A stretch of 7,382 bases of DNA from JAVXNW01 sp036645575. GTDB lineage: Bacteria > Bacillota > Clostridia > Christensenellales > Aristaeellaceae. The notes beneath the pieces were generated by a model. That model was not told the origin of the DNA. It was given only the letters and a program-made list of their open reading frames with translations, and ran no database searches. Each line of letters begins with the position of its first letter. Within the stretch, counting starts at the first letter, position 1. A program made the position numbers and the translations under genes. Below are positions 1 through 5,209 of this stretch, one piece after another. The DNA is taken from positions 1 through 7,382 of the forward strand of contig JAVXNW010000113.1 of assembly GCA_036645575.1 (NCBI GenBank), written 5' to 3'.

Positions 1-11
1 ACCGGGGGATT

Positions 12-109
12 TCGCTCGCTGCGGCGAGCGACCGGCCTACGCGGCCGGACTGCGCAAGGCTTGAAGCCTTGACCACATGCGCTCACGCGGGGAGGGGCGT
101 CCCCTCCCC
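12..109. repeat. Cluster of four short GC-rich hairpins upstream of the kinase gene
   Basis: Four perfect inverted repeats lie almost end to end. They are an 8-bp stem at 12-19/24-31 (loop TGCG), a 6-bp stem at 32-37/43-48 (CCGGCC/GGCCGG), AAGGCT/AGCCTT at 56-61/65-70, and a 9-bp stem GGGGAGGGG/CCCCTCCCC at 89-97/101-109 (loop CGT). None is followed by a T-run, so they are not classical intrinsic terminators for a gene left of the window. Density and style resemble dispersed intergenic hairpin repeats, and a comparable cluster closes the window at 7321-7373. That they form a genome-wide repeat family is inference. No gene is seen in 1-161. Confidence 0.7.
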
Positions 110-148
110 CAACGGGCGGCTCGGTCCGCATTCTATACCAAACGAAAC

Positions 149-153
149 GAGGA
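149..153 (+). promoter_or_regulatory. Ribosome binding site that fixes the kinase start
   Basis: GAGGA lies 8 bases before the ATG at 162. The in-frame ATG further upstream, at 69, has no such site and would add residues encoded by the hairpin cluster. Confidence 0.7.
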
Positions 154-161
154 ATACGCCT

Positions 162-1208
162 ATGCAACTAGCGCAATTCAAGCTGTGTGGCGCGCCGATA
201 TCGGTTGCGCCCTATGGCAGCGGGCACATCAATCAGACCAGCCTTGTGGTGACCGACGCGGGGCACCGCTACATCCTGCAGAAGGTCAATCGCTTCATCT
301 TTCGAGACGTCGCGCGACTGATGGACAACATATCGCGCGTGACGGCGCACCTGCGTGAAAAGGACGCGGAGCCGCGGCACGTGTTGCGCCTGATCGAGAC
401 GATCGACGGGCAGGACTACCTGCTGGACGAGGCGGGCGATTTTTTCCGGGTATACGACTTTGTCGAGGGCAGCGTGTGCCTGGACCAAGCGCGCTCGCCG
501 GAGGATTTCCACCAGAGCGCGGTGGCGTTTGGCACATTTCAGGATCAGCTGTCCGATTTTCCAGCGGACACGCTCTACGAGACCATTCCGCACTTTCACG
601 ACACGCCCGACCGCTACCGCAAATTGAAGGAAGCGATCGCGGCGGACGCGGTGGGCAGGCTTGCGACGGTCGGGCGCGAGGTGGACTTTGCGCTCGGGCG
701 CGAGGCGGAGGCGGGCACGCTCATGCAGCTGTTAAAGGACGGCGAACTGCCGCTGCGCGTCACGCACAACGACACGAAGCTCAACAACGTCCTGCTCGAC
801 GAGCACACGCATAAGCCGCTGTGCGTGATCGACCTGGACACGGTCATGCCGGGGCTTGCGGCGAACGACTTTGGCGATTCGATCCGGTTTGGCGCGAGCA
901 CGGGCGCGGAGGACGAGGTGGATCTTGCGCGGGTCAACTTCTCGATGCAGCTGTACGAGACCTATCTCGCGGGATTCTGGGGCGCGTGCGGGCAGAACCT
1001 GACGCGGCTTGAGCGCGAGACGCTGCCGATTGGGGCCAAGCTCATGACGCTCGAGTGCGGGGTGCGGTTCCTGACCGACTACCTGGCGGGCGACACCTAC
1101 TTCCACATCCACCGCCCGCAGCACAACCTGGACCGCTGCCGCACCCAGTTTAAGCTGGTTGCCTGCATGGAAGACGTATTTTCGCAGATGAACCAATTGA
1201 CAAAATAG
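162..1208 (+). CDS. Phosphotransferase-family kinase, N-acetylhexosamine 1-kinase (NahK)-like
   Basis: A 348-residue cytoplasmic kinase with the aminoglycoside phosphotransferase/choline kinase fold. Visible motifs are an N-terminal nucleotide-loop GSGHINQT (19-26), YILQKVN (37-43), the catalytic loop HNDTKLNNVLLD (202-213, catalytic Asp204) and the metal-binding IDLDTVMPG (223-231, Asp224/Asp226). The GHIN, NDTKxNN and DLDTVMPG combination is the pattern I associate with NahK, which makes GlcNAc-1-P or GalNAc-1-P from ATP and the free sugar. Length matches the family (about 350-360). The start at 162 is chosen for its ribosome binding site and because the open frame upstream (from 69) runs through hairpin repeats. 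The next gene is a sugar-1-P nucleotidyltransferase, which supports a role in sugar activation. Substrate is inferred; homoserine or choline kinase-like relatives share the fold. Confidence 0.8.
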   Translation: MQLAQFKLCGAPISVAPYGSGHINQTSLVVTDAGHRYILQKVNRFIFRDVARLMDNISRVTAHLREKDAEPRHVLRLIETIDGQDYLLDEAGDFFRVYDFVEGSVCLDQARSPEDFHQSAVAFGTFQDQLSDFPADTLYETIPHFHDTPDRYRKLKEAIAADAVGRLATVGREVDFALGREAEAGTLMQLLKDGELPLRVTHNDTKLNNVLLDEHTHKPLCVIDLDTVMPGLAANDFGDSIRFGASTGAEDEVDLARVNFSMQLYETYLAGFWGACGQNLTRLERETLPIGAKLMTLECGVRFLTDYLAGDTYFHIHRPQHNLDRCRTQFKLVACMEDVFSQMNQLTK

Positions 1209-1294
1209 TGGGGCGCGGTTACACTGGTAGTCCACGAAGCCCCATCCATGGCGGCGTGCGTTCGGGCTTGGCTTCCGCGGCCGCGCAAGGGGCT
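1209..1294 (+). other. Competing short stems in the kinase-nucleotidyltransferase spacer
   Basis: TGGGGC (1209-1214) can pair with GCCCCA (1239-1244). The same GCCCC strand, read as AGCCCC (1238-1243), can instead pair with GGGGCT (1289-1294). The two pairings exclude each other. A 10-bp palindrome CGCGGCCGCG sits at 1276-1285. Switching is speculative. TATGAT at 1307-1312 resembles a -10 box, but no -35 box is recognisable, so no promoter is called. Confidence 0.3.
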
Positions 1295-1329
1295 AGACTA
1301 TGTGGCTATGATGGAAATCGATGGTTCAT

Positions 1330-1373
1330 GCGCGTGGGCGCCGATCGGCATTTCCCACTGCGCGCCTATTTTT
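1330..1373 (+). terminator. Terminator- or attenuator-like hairpin just before the nucleotidyltransferase
   Basis: GCGCGTGGG (1330-1338) pairs with CCCAC (1354-1358) and, past a bulged T1359, GCGC (1360-1363), giving 9 bp. The loop contains the palindrome GCCGATCGGC (1340-1349). A TATTTTT run (1367-1373) follows three bases after the stem. This is the best intrinsic-terminator shape in the window. It ends only 5 bases before the ribosome binding site of the next gene, so it would work either as a partial terminator of the kinase transcript or as an attenuator in the leader. Which one is not decidable from sequence. Confidence 0.45.
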
Positions 1374-1393
1374 GAATCGGGAGGCGTTACGTT

Positions 1394-2305
1394 ATGAAAA
1401 AACCCGTGCTGGTCATTATGGCGGCAGGGCTGGGCAGCCGCTACGGCGGGCTCAAGCAGATCGCGCCGGTGGACGACGCCGGTCACATCATCATGGATTA
1501 CTCGATCTTCGACGCCGTGCGGGCCGGGTTTGACGAGGTCGTCTGCGTGGTCAAGCCTGAACACGAGGCGGATTTTCGCCAGACCATCGGAAGCCGGGTC
1601 GGCGGCTATGCGCGCATTCGCTACGCGCACCAGACGCTCGAGCAATTGCCCGACGGATTTTGCGTGCCGGACGGCCGAACCAAGCCGTGGGGCACCGCGC
1701 ACGCCGTGCTGTGCGCCAAGCACCTGATCGACGGCCCGTTCGCGGTCATCAATGCCGACGACTTCTACGGCCGCGACGCCTACCAGGTGCTCTACGACTA
1801 CCTGAGCCAGCCGCACCCGGAAAGCGCGCACGCCATGGTGGGCTACGCCATTGAAAATACGCTCACCGACAACGGCACCGTCGCGCGCGGCGTGTGCGCC
1901 GTGAACGCGCGCGGCATGCTGACCGGCATCGTCGAACGCACGCGCATTGAGCCGCGCGCCGGCGGCGCGGCGTACACCGAGGACGGGCAAAACTGGACGT
2001 TCCTGCCCGCCGGGACCACGGTATCGCTCAACTTCTGGGGCTTTCAGCACGCCATGCTGGACGAAATCGAGCAGCGCTTTTCCGGCTATCTCACGGAAAA
2101 CCTGCCGCTCAACCCGCTCAAGTGCGAGTACTTCCTGCCGCTCATCCCGAACCAATTGATCGAGGAGGGCACTGCCACCGTGCAAGTGCTGCCCTCCGAC
2201 GCGAAATGGTACGGTGTCACCTACAAAGAGGACATGCCGGAACTGCAAGCCGCCATCGCGCGCATGAAGTTGGCCGGCGCGTACCCCGAGCGGCTGTGGG
2301 GCTAG
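1394..2305 (+). CDS. Sugar-1-phosphate nucleotidyltransferase (NTP_transferase family)
   Basis: A 303-residue cytoplasmic enzyme of the GT-A-like nucleotidyltransferase fold. It would join a sugar-1-phosphate to an NTP, giving an NDP-sugar and pyrophosphate. The N-terminal signature AAGLGSRYGGLKQ (10-22) is the nucleotide-binding loop, PWGTAHAV (98-105) contacts the base region, and NADDFYG (120-126) supplies a metal-binding aspartate. VERTRI (180-185) and SLNFWGF (211-217) continue the family core. The start is secure: ATG follows GGGAGG (1379-1384) by 9 bases. It lies 185 bases after the kinase on the same strand, which suggests that the kinase product is its substrate. UTP and HexNAc-1-P or Glc-1-P are likely substrates, by inference only; the motifs do not fix NTP or sugar. 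Confidence 0.85.
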   Translation: MKKPVLVIMAAGLGSRYGGLKQIAPVDDAGHIIMDYSIFDAVRAGFDEVVCVVKPEHEADFRQTIGSRVGGYARIRYAHQTLEQLPDGFCVPDGRTKPWGTAHAVLCAKHLIDGPFAVINADDFYGRDAYQVLYDYLSQPHPESAHAMVGYAIENTLTDNGTVARGVCAVNARGMLTGIVERTRIEPRAGGAAYTEDGQNWTFLPAGTTVSLNFWGFQHAMLDEIEQRFSGYLTENLPLNPLKCEYFLPLIPNQLIEEGTATVQVLPSDAKWYGVTYKEDMPELQAAIARMKLAGAYPERLWG

Positions 2306-2346
2306 CGCGCGGGCGACTGGGGTTTCGGAAGAAGCGGGCGCGCTAG
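2302..2346 (+). terminator. Hairpin overlapping the nucleotidyltransferase stop codon
   Basis: CTAGCGCGC (2302-2310) is a perfect 9-bp inverted repeat of GCGCGCTAG (2338-2346), with a 27-base loop. The stem includes the TAG stop codon (2303-2305). There is no T-run directly after it, so it is at best a weak or factor-assisted end of transcript or a 3'-end stabiliser. Confidence 0.4.
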
Positions 2347-2370
2347 GCCGGTTCTTGTCTTGCGCGTTGC

Positions 2371-2390
2371 GGCTTGCTTTTTGCCAAGCC
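2371..2390 (+). terminator. Second small hairpin after the nucleotidyltransferase
   Basis: GGCTTG (2371-2376) and CAAGCC (2385-2390) form a 6-bp stem around a T-rich loop. The T-run is in the loop rather than after the stem, so termination is uncertain. With the 2302-2346 stem it separates the two transcription units. Confidence 0.3.
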
Positions 2391-2434
2391 CCGGAAAACG
2401 CCCCGTTCTTCACCAAATTCTTTCGATAATCGTG

Positions 2435-2460
2435 CGCATGGGATCATCTTTGCCCATGCG
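2435..2460. promoter_or_regulatory. Inverted repeat abutting the -35 box: candidate operator
   Basis: CGCATGGG (2435-2442) and CCCATGCG (2453-2460) are perfect 8-bp arms around a 10-base centre, ending two bases before the -35 hexamer. The centre lies roughly 50 bases upstream of the expected transcription start, a common place for an activator or roadblock repressor. It does not match the LacI-type or CcpA consensus. No regulator gene is in the window. Confidence 0.45.
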
Positions 2461-2462
2461 TA

Positions 2463-2491
2463 TTGACAGTTTATCAGTTTGAAGGTATAAT
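2463..2491 (+). promoter_or_regulatory. Consensus SigA/sigma-70 promoter of the transporter operon
   Basis: TTGACA (2463-2468) and TATAAT (2486-2491) are both perfect hexamers with the ideal 17-base spacing, inside an AT-rich island of otherwise GC-rich DNA. The start of transcription is expected near 2497-2499, leaving a 5' leader of about 60 bases before the binding-protein gene. CAGTTT is directly repeated at 2467-2472 and 2475-2480, overlapping the -35 and spacer. A perfect promoter fits the high output expected for a binding protein, and suggests that control acts by repression or on the RNA. Confidence 0.85.
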
Positions 2492-2544
2492 ATGTTATGG
2501 TTTTATTCGGTTTTTCCCGCGCAAGCGGAGAACAAATAAACATC

Positions 2545-2550
2545 AGGAGG
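2545..2550 (+). promoter_or_regulatory. Perfect AGGAGG ribosome binding site of the binding protein
   Basis: AGGAGG sits 7 bases before the ATG at 2558, the strongest initiation signal in the window together with the one at 5196-5201. Confidence 0.9.
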
Positions 2551-2557
2551 CTTTCCA

Positions 2558-3553
2558 ATGAAAAAGATTTTAGCTCTGGTTCTGGCACTGGTTCTGGTCG
2601 TCTCGATGGCCGGCGTGGCGTTTGCCGCCGAAGACTGGGAGATCGTCGTCGTCCCGAAGGACGCGTCTAACCCGTGGTTCGTCCGCATGGACACCGGCGT
2701 TAAGGAATACGCAGCCGAGACCGGCCTGAACGTCTATCAGCGCGGCACGCCCGAAATCGACGCGACGCTTCAGTATCAGCTCATTCAGGAGCTGGTCGCC
2801 TCTGGCGTGGACGCGATCTGCGTCGTCCCGGTCGATCCCGCCTCCCTTGAGCCGGTGCTCAAGCAGGCGCGCGATGCCGGCATCGTCGTCGTATCGCACG
2901 AGGGCGCGTCCCTTGAAAATGTCGATTACGACATCGAAGCCTTCAACAACGAGATGTACGGCGCCTTCATCATGGACAACCTGGCCGCCGCAATGGGCGA
3001 AGAGGGCGTCTACACCACGATGGTCGCGCACGTGACCAACGCCTCGCACAACGAGTGGGCGGACGGCGGCGTGAAGCACCAGAAGGAAGCCTACCCCAAG
3101 ATGACCCTGCTCGAGGCCGAGCCGCGCGTTGAGTCCGAAGACAACGGCGACATCGCCTACAACACCGCCAAGGAAATGTTCAAGAAGTACCCCGAGCTCA
3201 AGGGCATCATGGGCACCTCCAGCTTCGACGCGCCCGGCGTTGCCCGCGCAATCGAAGAGCTGGGCCTCTCCGGCAAGGTCTTCACCTCCGGCACCGGCAT
3301 GCCTGGCGACAACGCAGCGCTCCTCAAGGGCGGCGCCGTGCAGTCCCTGACGCTGTGGGATCCCGCGCTGGCTGGCAAGGCCATGATCGCGCTGTCCGTG
3401 CAGCTGCTTGAAAAGAAAGAAATCACCACGCCGCTCGACCTGGGCGTCGAGGGCTACCATGCGCTTCAGTTCAAGGCTGGCAGCGACAAGGTATTTGAGG
3501 GCCAGGGCTGGATCGTCATCAACGCCGAGAACGTGGACGGCTTCGGCTTCTAA
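2558..3553 (+). CDS. Periplasmic/secreted substrate-binding protein, LsrB/RhaS-like (CUT2)
   Basis: A 331-residue type I periplasmic-binding-protein fold that delivers a ligand to the importer encoded next. Residues 1-23 are a signal peptide: MKK, a hydrophobic core, and AFA just before AED, a signal peptidase I site. There is no lipobox cysteine; the only cysteine is Cys88. The mature part starts with PKDASNPWF (33-41) and holds the sugar-binding-family core, including GVDAICVVPVDP (83-94), an LWDPALAGK stretch (267-275) and a C-terminal INAENVDGFGF. By eye this is closest to LsrB and RhaS, but most AI-2 contact positions differ (see findings). Codon use is strongly biased to C-ending codons, as in highly expressed genes. 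Ligand unknown; a sugar, deoxysugar or sugar-derived signal is plausible. Confidence 0.88.
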   Translation: MKKILALVLALVLVVSMAGVAFAAEDWEIVVVPKDASNPWFVRMDTGVKEYAAETGLNVYQRGTPEIDATLQYQLIQELVASGVDAICVVPVDPASLEPVLKQARDAGIVVVSHEGASLENVDYDIEAFNNEMYGAFIMDNLAAAMGEEGVYTTMVAHVTNASHNEWADGGVKHQKEAYPKMTLLEAEPRVESEDNGDIAYNTAKEMFKKYPELKGIMGTSSFDAPGVARAIEELGLSGKVFTSGTGMPGDNAALLKGGAVQSLTLWDPALAGKAMIALSVQLLEKKEITTPLDLGVEGYHALQFKAGSDKVFEGQGWIVINAENVDGFGF

Positions 3554-3570
3554 GCTCATCTTCGTTTCGA

Positions 3571-3605
3571 GCGGGTTCATTGCGCAATGTGCGAGGTGAA
3601 CCCGC
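3571..3605 (+). other. Intercistronic hairpin 1 after the binding-protein gene
   Basis: GCGGGTTCA (3571-3579) and TGAACCCGC (3597-3605) form a perfect 9-bp stem beginning 17 bases after the stop codon. The palindrome ATTGCGCAAT (3579-3588) overlaps its loop side. There is no T-run after it, so it looks like an mRNA 3'-end stabiliser or weak attenuator rather than a full terminator. Confidence 0.6.
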
Positions 3606-3611
3606 CCGGAT

Positions 3612-3665
3612 GCAGGGCAATCGCTCACGACGGCTGCTTGCGGCCTTTGCGGGCGGTTGCCCTGC
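3612..3665 (+). other. Intercistronic hairpin 2, long and stable, before the ATPase gene
   Basis: GCAGGGCAA (3612-3620) pairs perfectly with TTGCCCTGC (3657-3665). The stem continues inward to 3626/3651 with two G-U pairs, about 15 bp in all, then a mismatch and three more pairs. No T-run follows. With the preceding stem it lies between the binding protein and the ATPase, where many ABC operons use RNA structure to keep binding-protein output above that of the membrane parts. The leader from 3666 to the ATPase start is short and holds no convincing promoter. Confidence 0.6.
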
Positions 3666-3711
3666 CGCTATAGACCCCATCGATTAGACACAGTGAAGGG
3701 TGGTCGCCAGG

Positions 3712-5196
3712 ATGGCAAAGAGCCTATTAAAAGCGGTAGATATTCACAAGTCCTTTGCCGGTGTGCATGCGCTCAAGGGGGTAACCCTCGATATCGCACC
3801 CGGTGAGATCCATTGCTTGGCCGGCGAGAACGGCTGCGGCAAATCCACGCTCATCAAGATCATCTCCGGCGTCTACACGCCCGACGCCGGTCACATCGAG
3901 TTTGACGGCAAGTCCTACGAGAAGATCACGCCCATCGACGCGATCAACGCGGGCCTGCAGGTCATCTATCAGGATTTTTCCATCTTTCCGAACCTGACGG
4001 TGATGGAGAATCTGGCGTTTAACACCGAGCTTGCGCAGGGGCATAAGCTGGTCAATTGGAAGCGCCTGCGCACCATTGCGAAGGAAGCGGTCGCCAAGAT
4101 CAACTTCCAAGTGGACCTGGACGCGCGGTTGGGCGATCTGTCGGTTGCGGAAAAGCAGCTGGTCGCGATCAGCCGCGCGCTCATGTTTGGCGCAAAGCTC
4201 ATCATCATGGACGAGCCAACCACGGCGCTTACCAAGAAAGAGGTAAATGCGCTTTTCAAGATTATATTGGATCTCAAGGCGCAGGGCATTGCGATCCTCT
4301 TTGTCAGCCACAAGCTGGACGAGGTGTTTGAGATCTCCGAGCGGTTTACCATCTTCCGAAACGGCGAGACCGTGGTATCCGGATCGACCAAGGACCTGGA
4401 CGAGAAGAAGTTCACCTTCTACATGACCGGGCGCGAGTTTGTCGATACGCCGTTCATCCCCTCGTTTAAGGCCGAAGCGCCCGTCATGGCGGTGAGCCAG
4501 CTGGGGCTGGACGGGCACTTTGCCGACGTATCGTTCTCGCTTGCGAAGGGCGAGATTCTCGGGATCACAGGGCTGCTCGACTCGGGGCGCAGCGAGCTTG
4601 CGCTGGCGCTTTTCGGCGTCAAGCAAGCGGACAGCGGAAGTGTAACGGTCAACGGACAGCAAGTGACGCTCAGCAGTCCGACGGCGGCGATTGCGGCAAA
4701 GATCGGGTATGTCCCGGAGGATCGCCTGTCTGAAGGGCTGTGCCTCACCCGCTCGATCGGCGAAAACGTCGTGATCTCGGAGCTGGACAACTTGGCCAGC
4801 AAGCTGGGCGTGATCGACCGCGCGAAGCGCAAGGCGGAGATCGAGCGGTGGGTGAAGGAATTGACCATTGCGACGCCCAACCCGGACAACGCCTGTCAGA
4901 CGCTGTCGGGCGGCAATCAACAGCGGGTGGTGCTGGCCAAGTGGCTGGCGTGCGATCCGCAGGTGCTGATTCTAAACGGGCCGACGGTGGGCGTAGACAT
5001 CGGCTCCAAGCATGACATTCACGCGATTCTGCGCAAGCTTGCCGACCAAGGCATGGCGATCATCATCATCTCAGACGACCTGCCGGAGGTGCTGGGCAAC
5101 TGCTCGCGCGTGCTGGTGATGCGCGCGGGGCGCATTGTCTCCGAGCTCAATCCGCGCGAGACCGACGAGCGAACGTTGTCCGCTCACATGATGTAA
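3712..5196 (+). CDS. CUT2-type sugar ABC importer ATPase, twin-domain (RbsA/RhaT/LsrA family)
   Basis: A 494-residue cytoplasmic ATPase with two fused ABC domains. Domain 1 has Walker A GENGCGKST (38-46), Q-loop Gln87, a divergent signature LSVAEKQ (143-149), Walker B LIIMDEP (163-169) and H-loop His200. Domain 2 has a lysine-free Walker A equivalent GLLDSGRSE (287-295), a good signature LSGGNQQ (398-404), and a Walker B in which the usual DEPT is NGPT (422-425). One composite site (domain 1 Walker motifs plus domain 2 signature) therefore looks active and the other dead. The ATG at 3712 is preferred over the in-frame GTG at 3700, because GAAGGGTGG just upstream can act as ribosome binding site only for the ATG. 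Length fits the family (about 500). Confidence 0.9.
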   Translation: MAKSLLKAVDIHKSFAGVHALKGVTLDIAPGEIHCLAGENGCGKSTLIKIISGVYTPDAGHIEFDGKSYEKITPIDAINAGLQVIYQDFSIFPNLTVMENLAFNTELAQGHKLVNWKRLRTIAKEAVAKINFQVDLDARLGDLSVAEKQLVAISRALMFGAKLIIMDEPTTALTKKEVNALFKIILDLKAQGIAILFVSHKLDEVFEISERFTIFRNGETVVSGSTKDLDEKKFTFYMTGREFVDTPFIPSFKAEAPVMAVSQLGLDGHFADVSFSLAKGEILGITGLLDSGRSELALALFGVKQADSGSVTVNGQQVTLSSPTAAIAAKIGYVPEDRLSEGLCLTRSIGENVVISELDNLASKLGVIDRAKRKAEIERWVKELTIATPNPDNACQTLSGGNQQRVVLAKWLACDPQVLILNGPTVGVDIGSKHDIHAILRKLADQGMAIIIISDDLPEVLGNCSRVLVMRAGRIVSELNPRETDERTLSAHMM

Positions 5197-5201
5197 GGAG
5201 G
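5196..5201 (+). promoter_or_regulatory. Ribosome binding site of permease 1 overlapping the ATPase stop codon
   Basis: AGGAGG starts on the last base of the ATPase TAA stop (5194-5196) and lies 8 bases before the permease ATG at 5210. This indicates translational coupling of the two genes. Confidence 0.8.
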
Positions 5202-5209
5202 GACAGAGC

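Noticed and set aside
69..161. N-terminal extension of the kinase by 31 residues
   Set aside because: It is translated from the hairpin cluster, lacks a ribosome binding site, and the family's N-terminus fits the start at 162.
1276..1285. Palindrome CGCGGCCGCG as an operator
   Set aside because: Short CG-only palindromes are expected by chance in this base composition, and no promoter is near.
2391..2406. CcpA (cre)-like site GGAAAACGCC upstream of the promoter
   Set aside because: Only one half fits the consensus; the other half does not.
1298..2416. Long open frame on the minus strand opposite the nucleotidyltransferase
   Set aside because: It mirrors the codon bias of the GC-rich + strand gene, has no recognisable domain, and overlaps a gene with clear motifs. 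The same applies to the minus-strand frames at 2570-3628, 3727-4920, 5222-6208 and 5479-6621.
3669..3674. TATAGA as a -10 box for a separate ATPase promoter
   Set aside because: It matches only four of six positions and no -35 hexamer lies at the right distance.
3700..3711. GTG start for the ATPase
   Set aside because: Its only purine-rich site is directly adjacent, too close to serve it. The ATG at 3712 has workable spacing and gives the usual family N-terminus.
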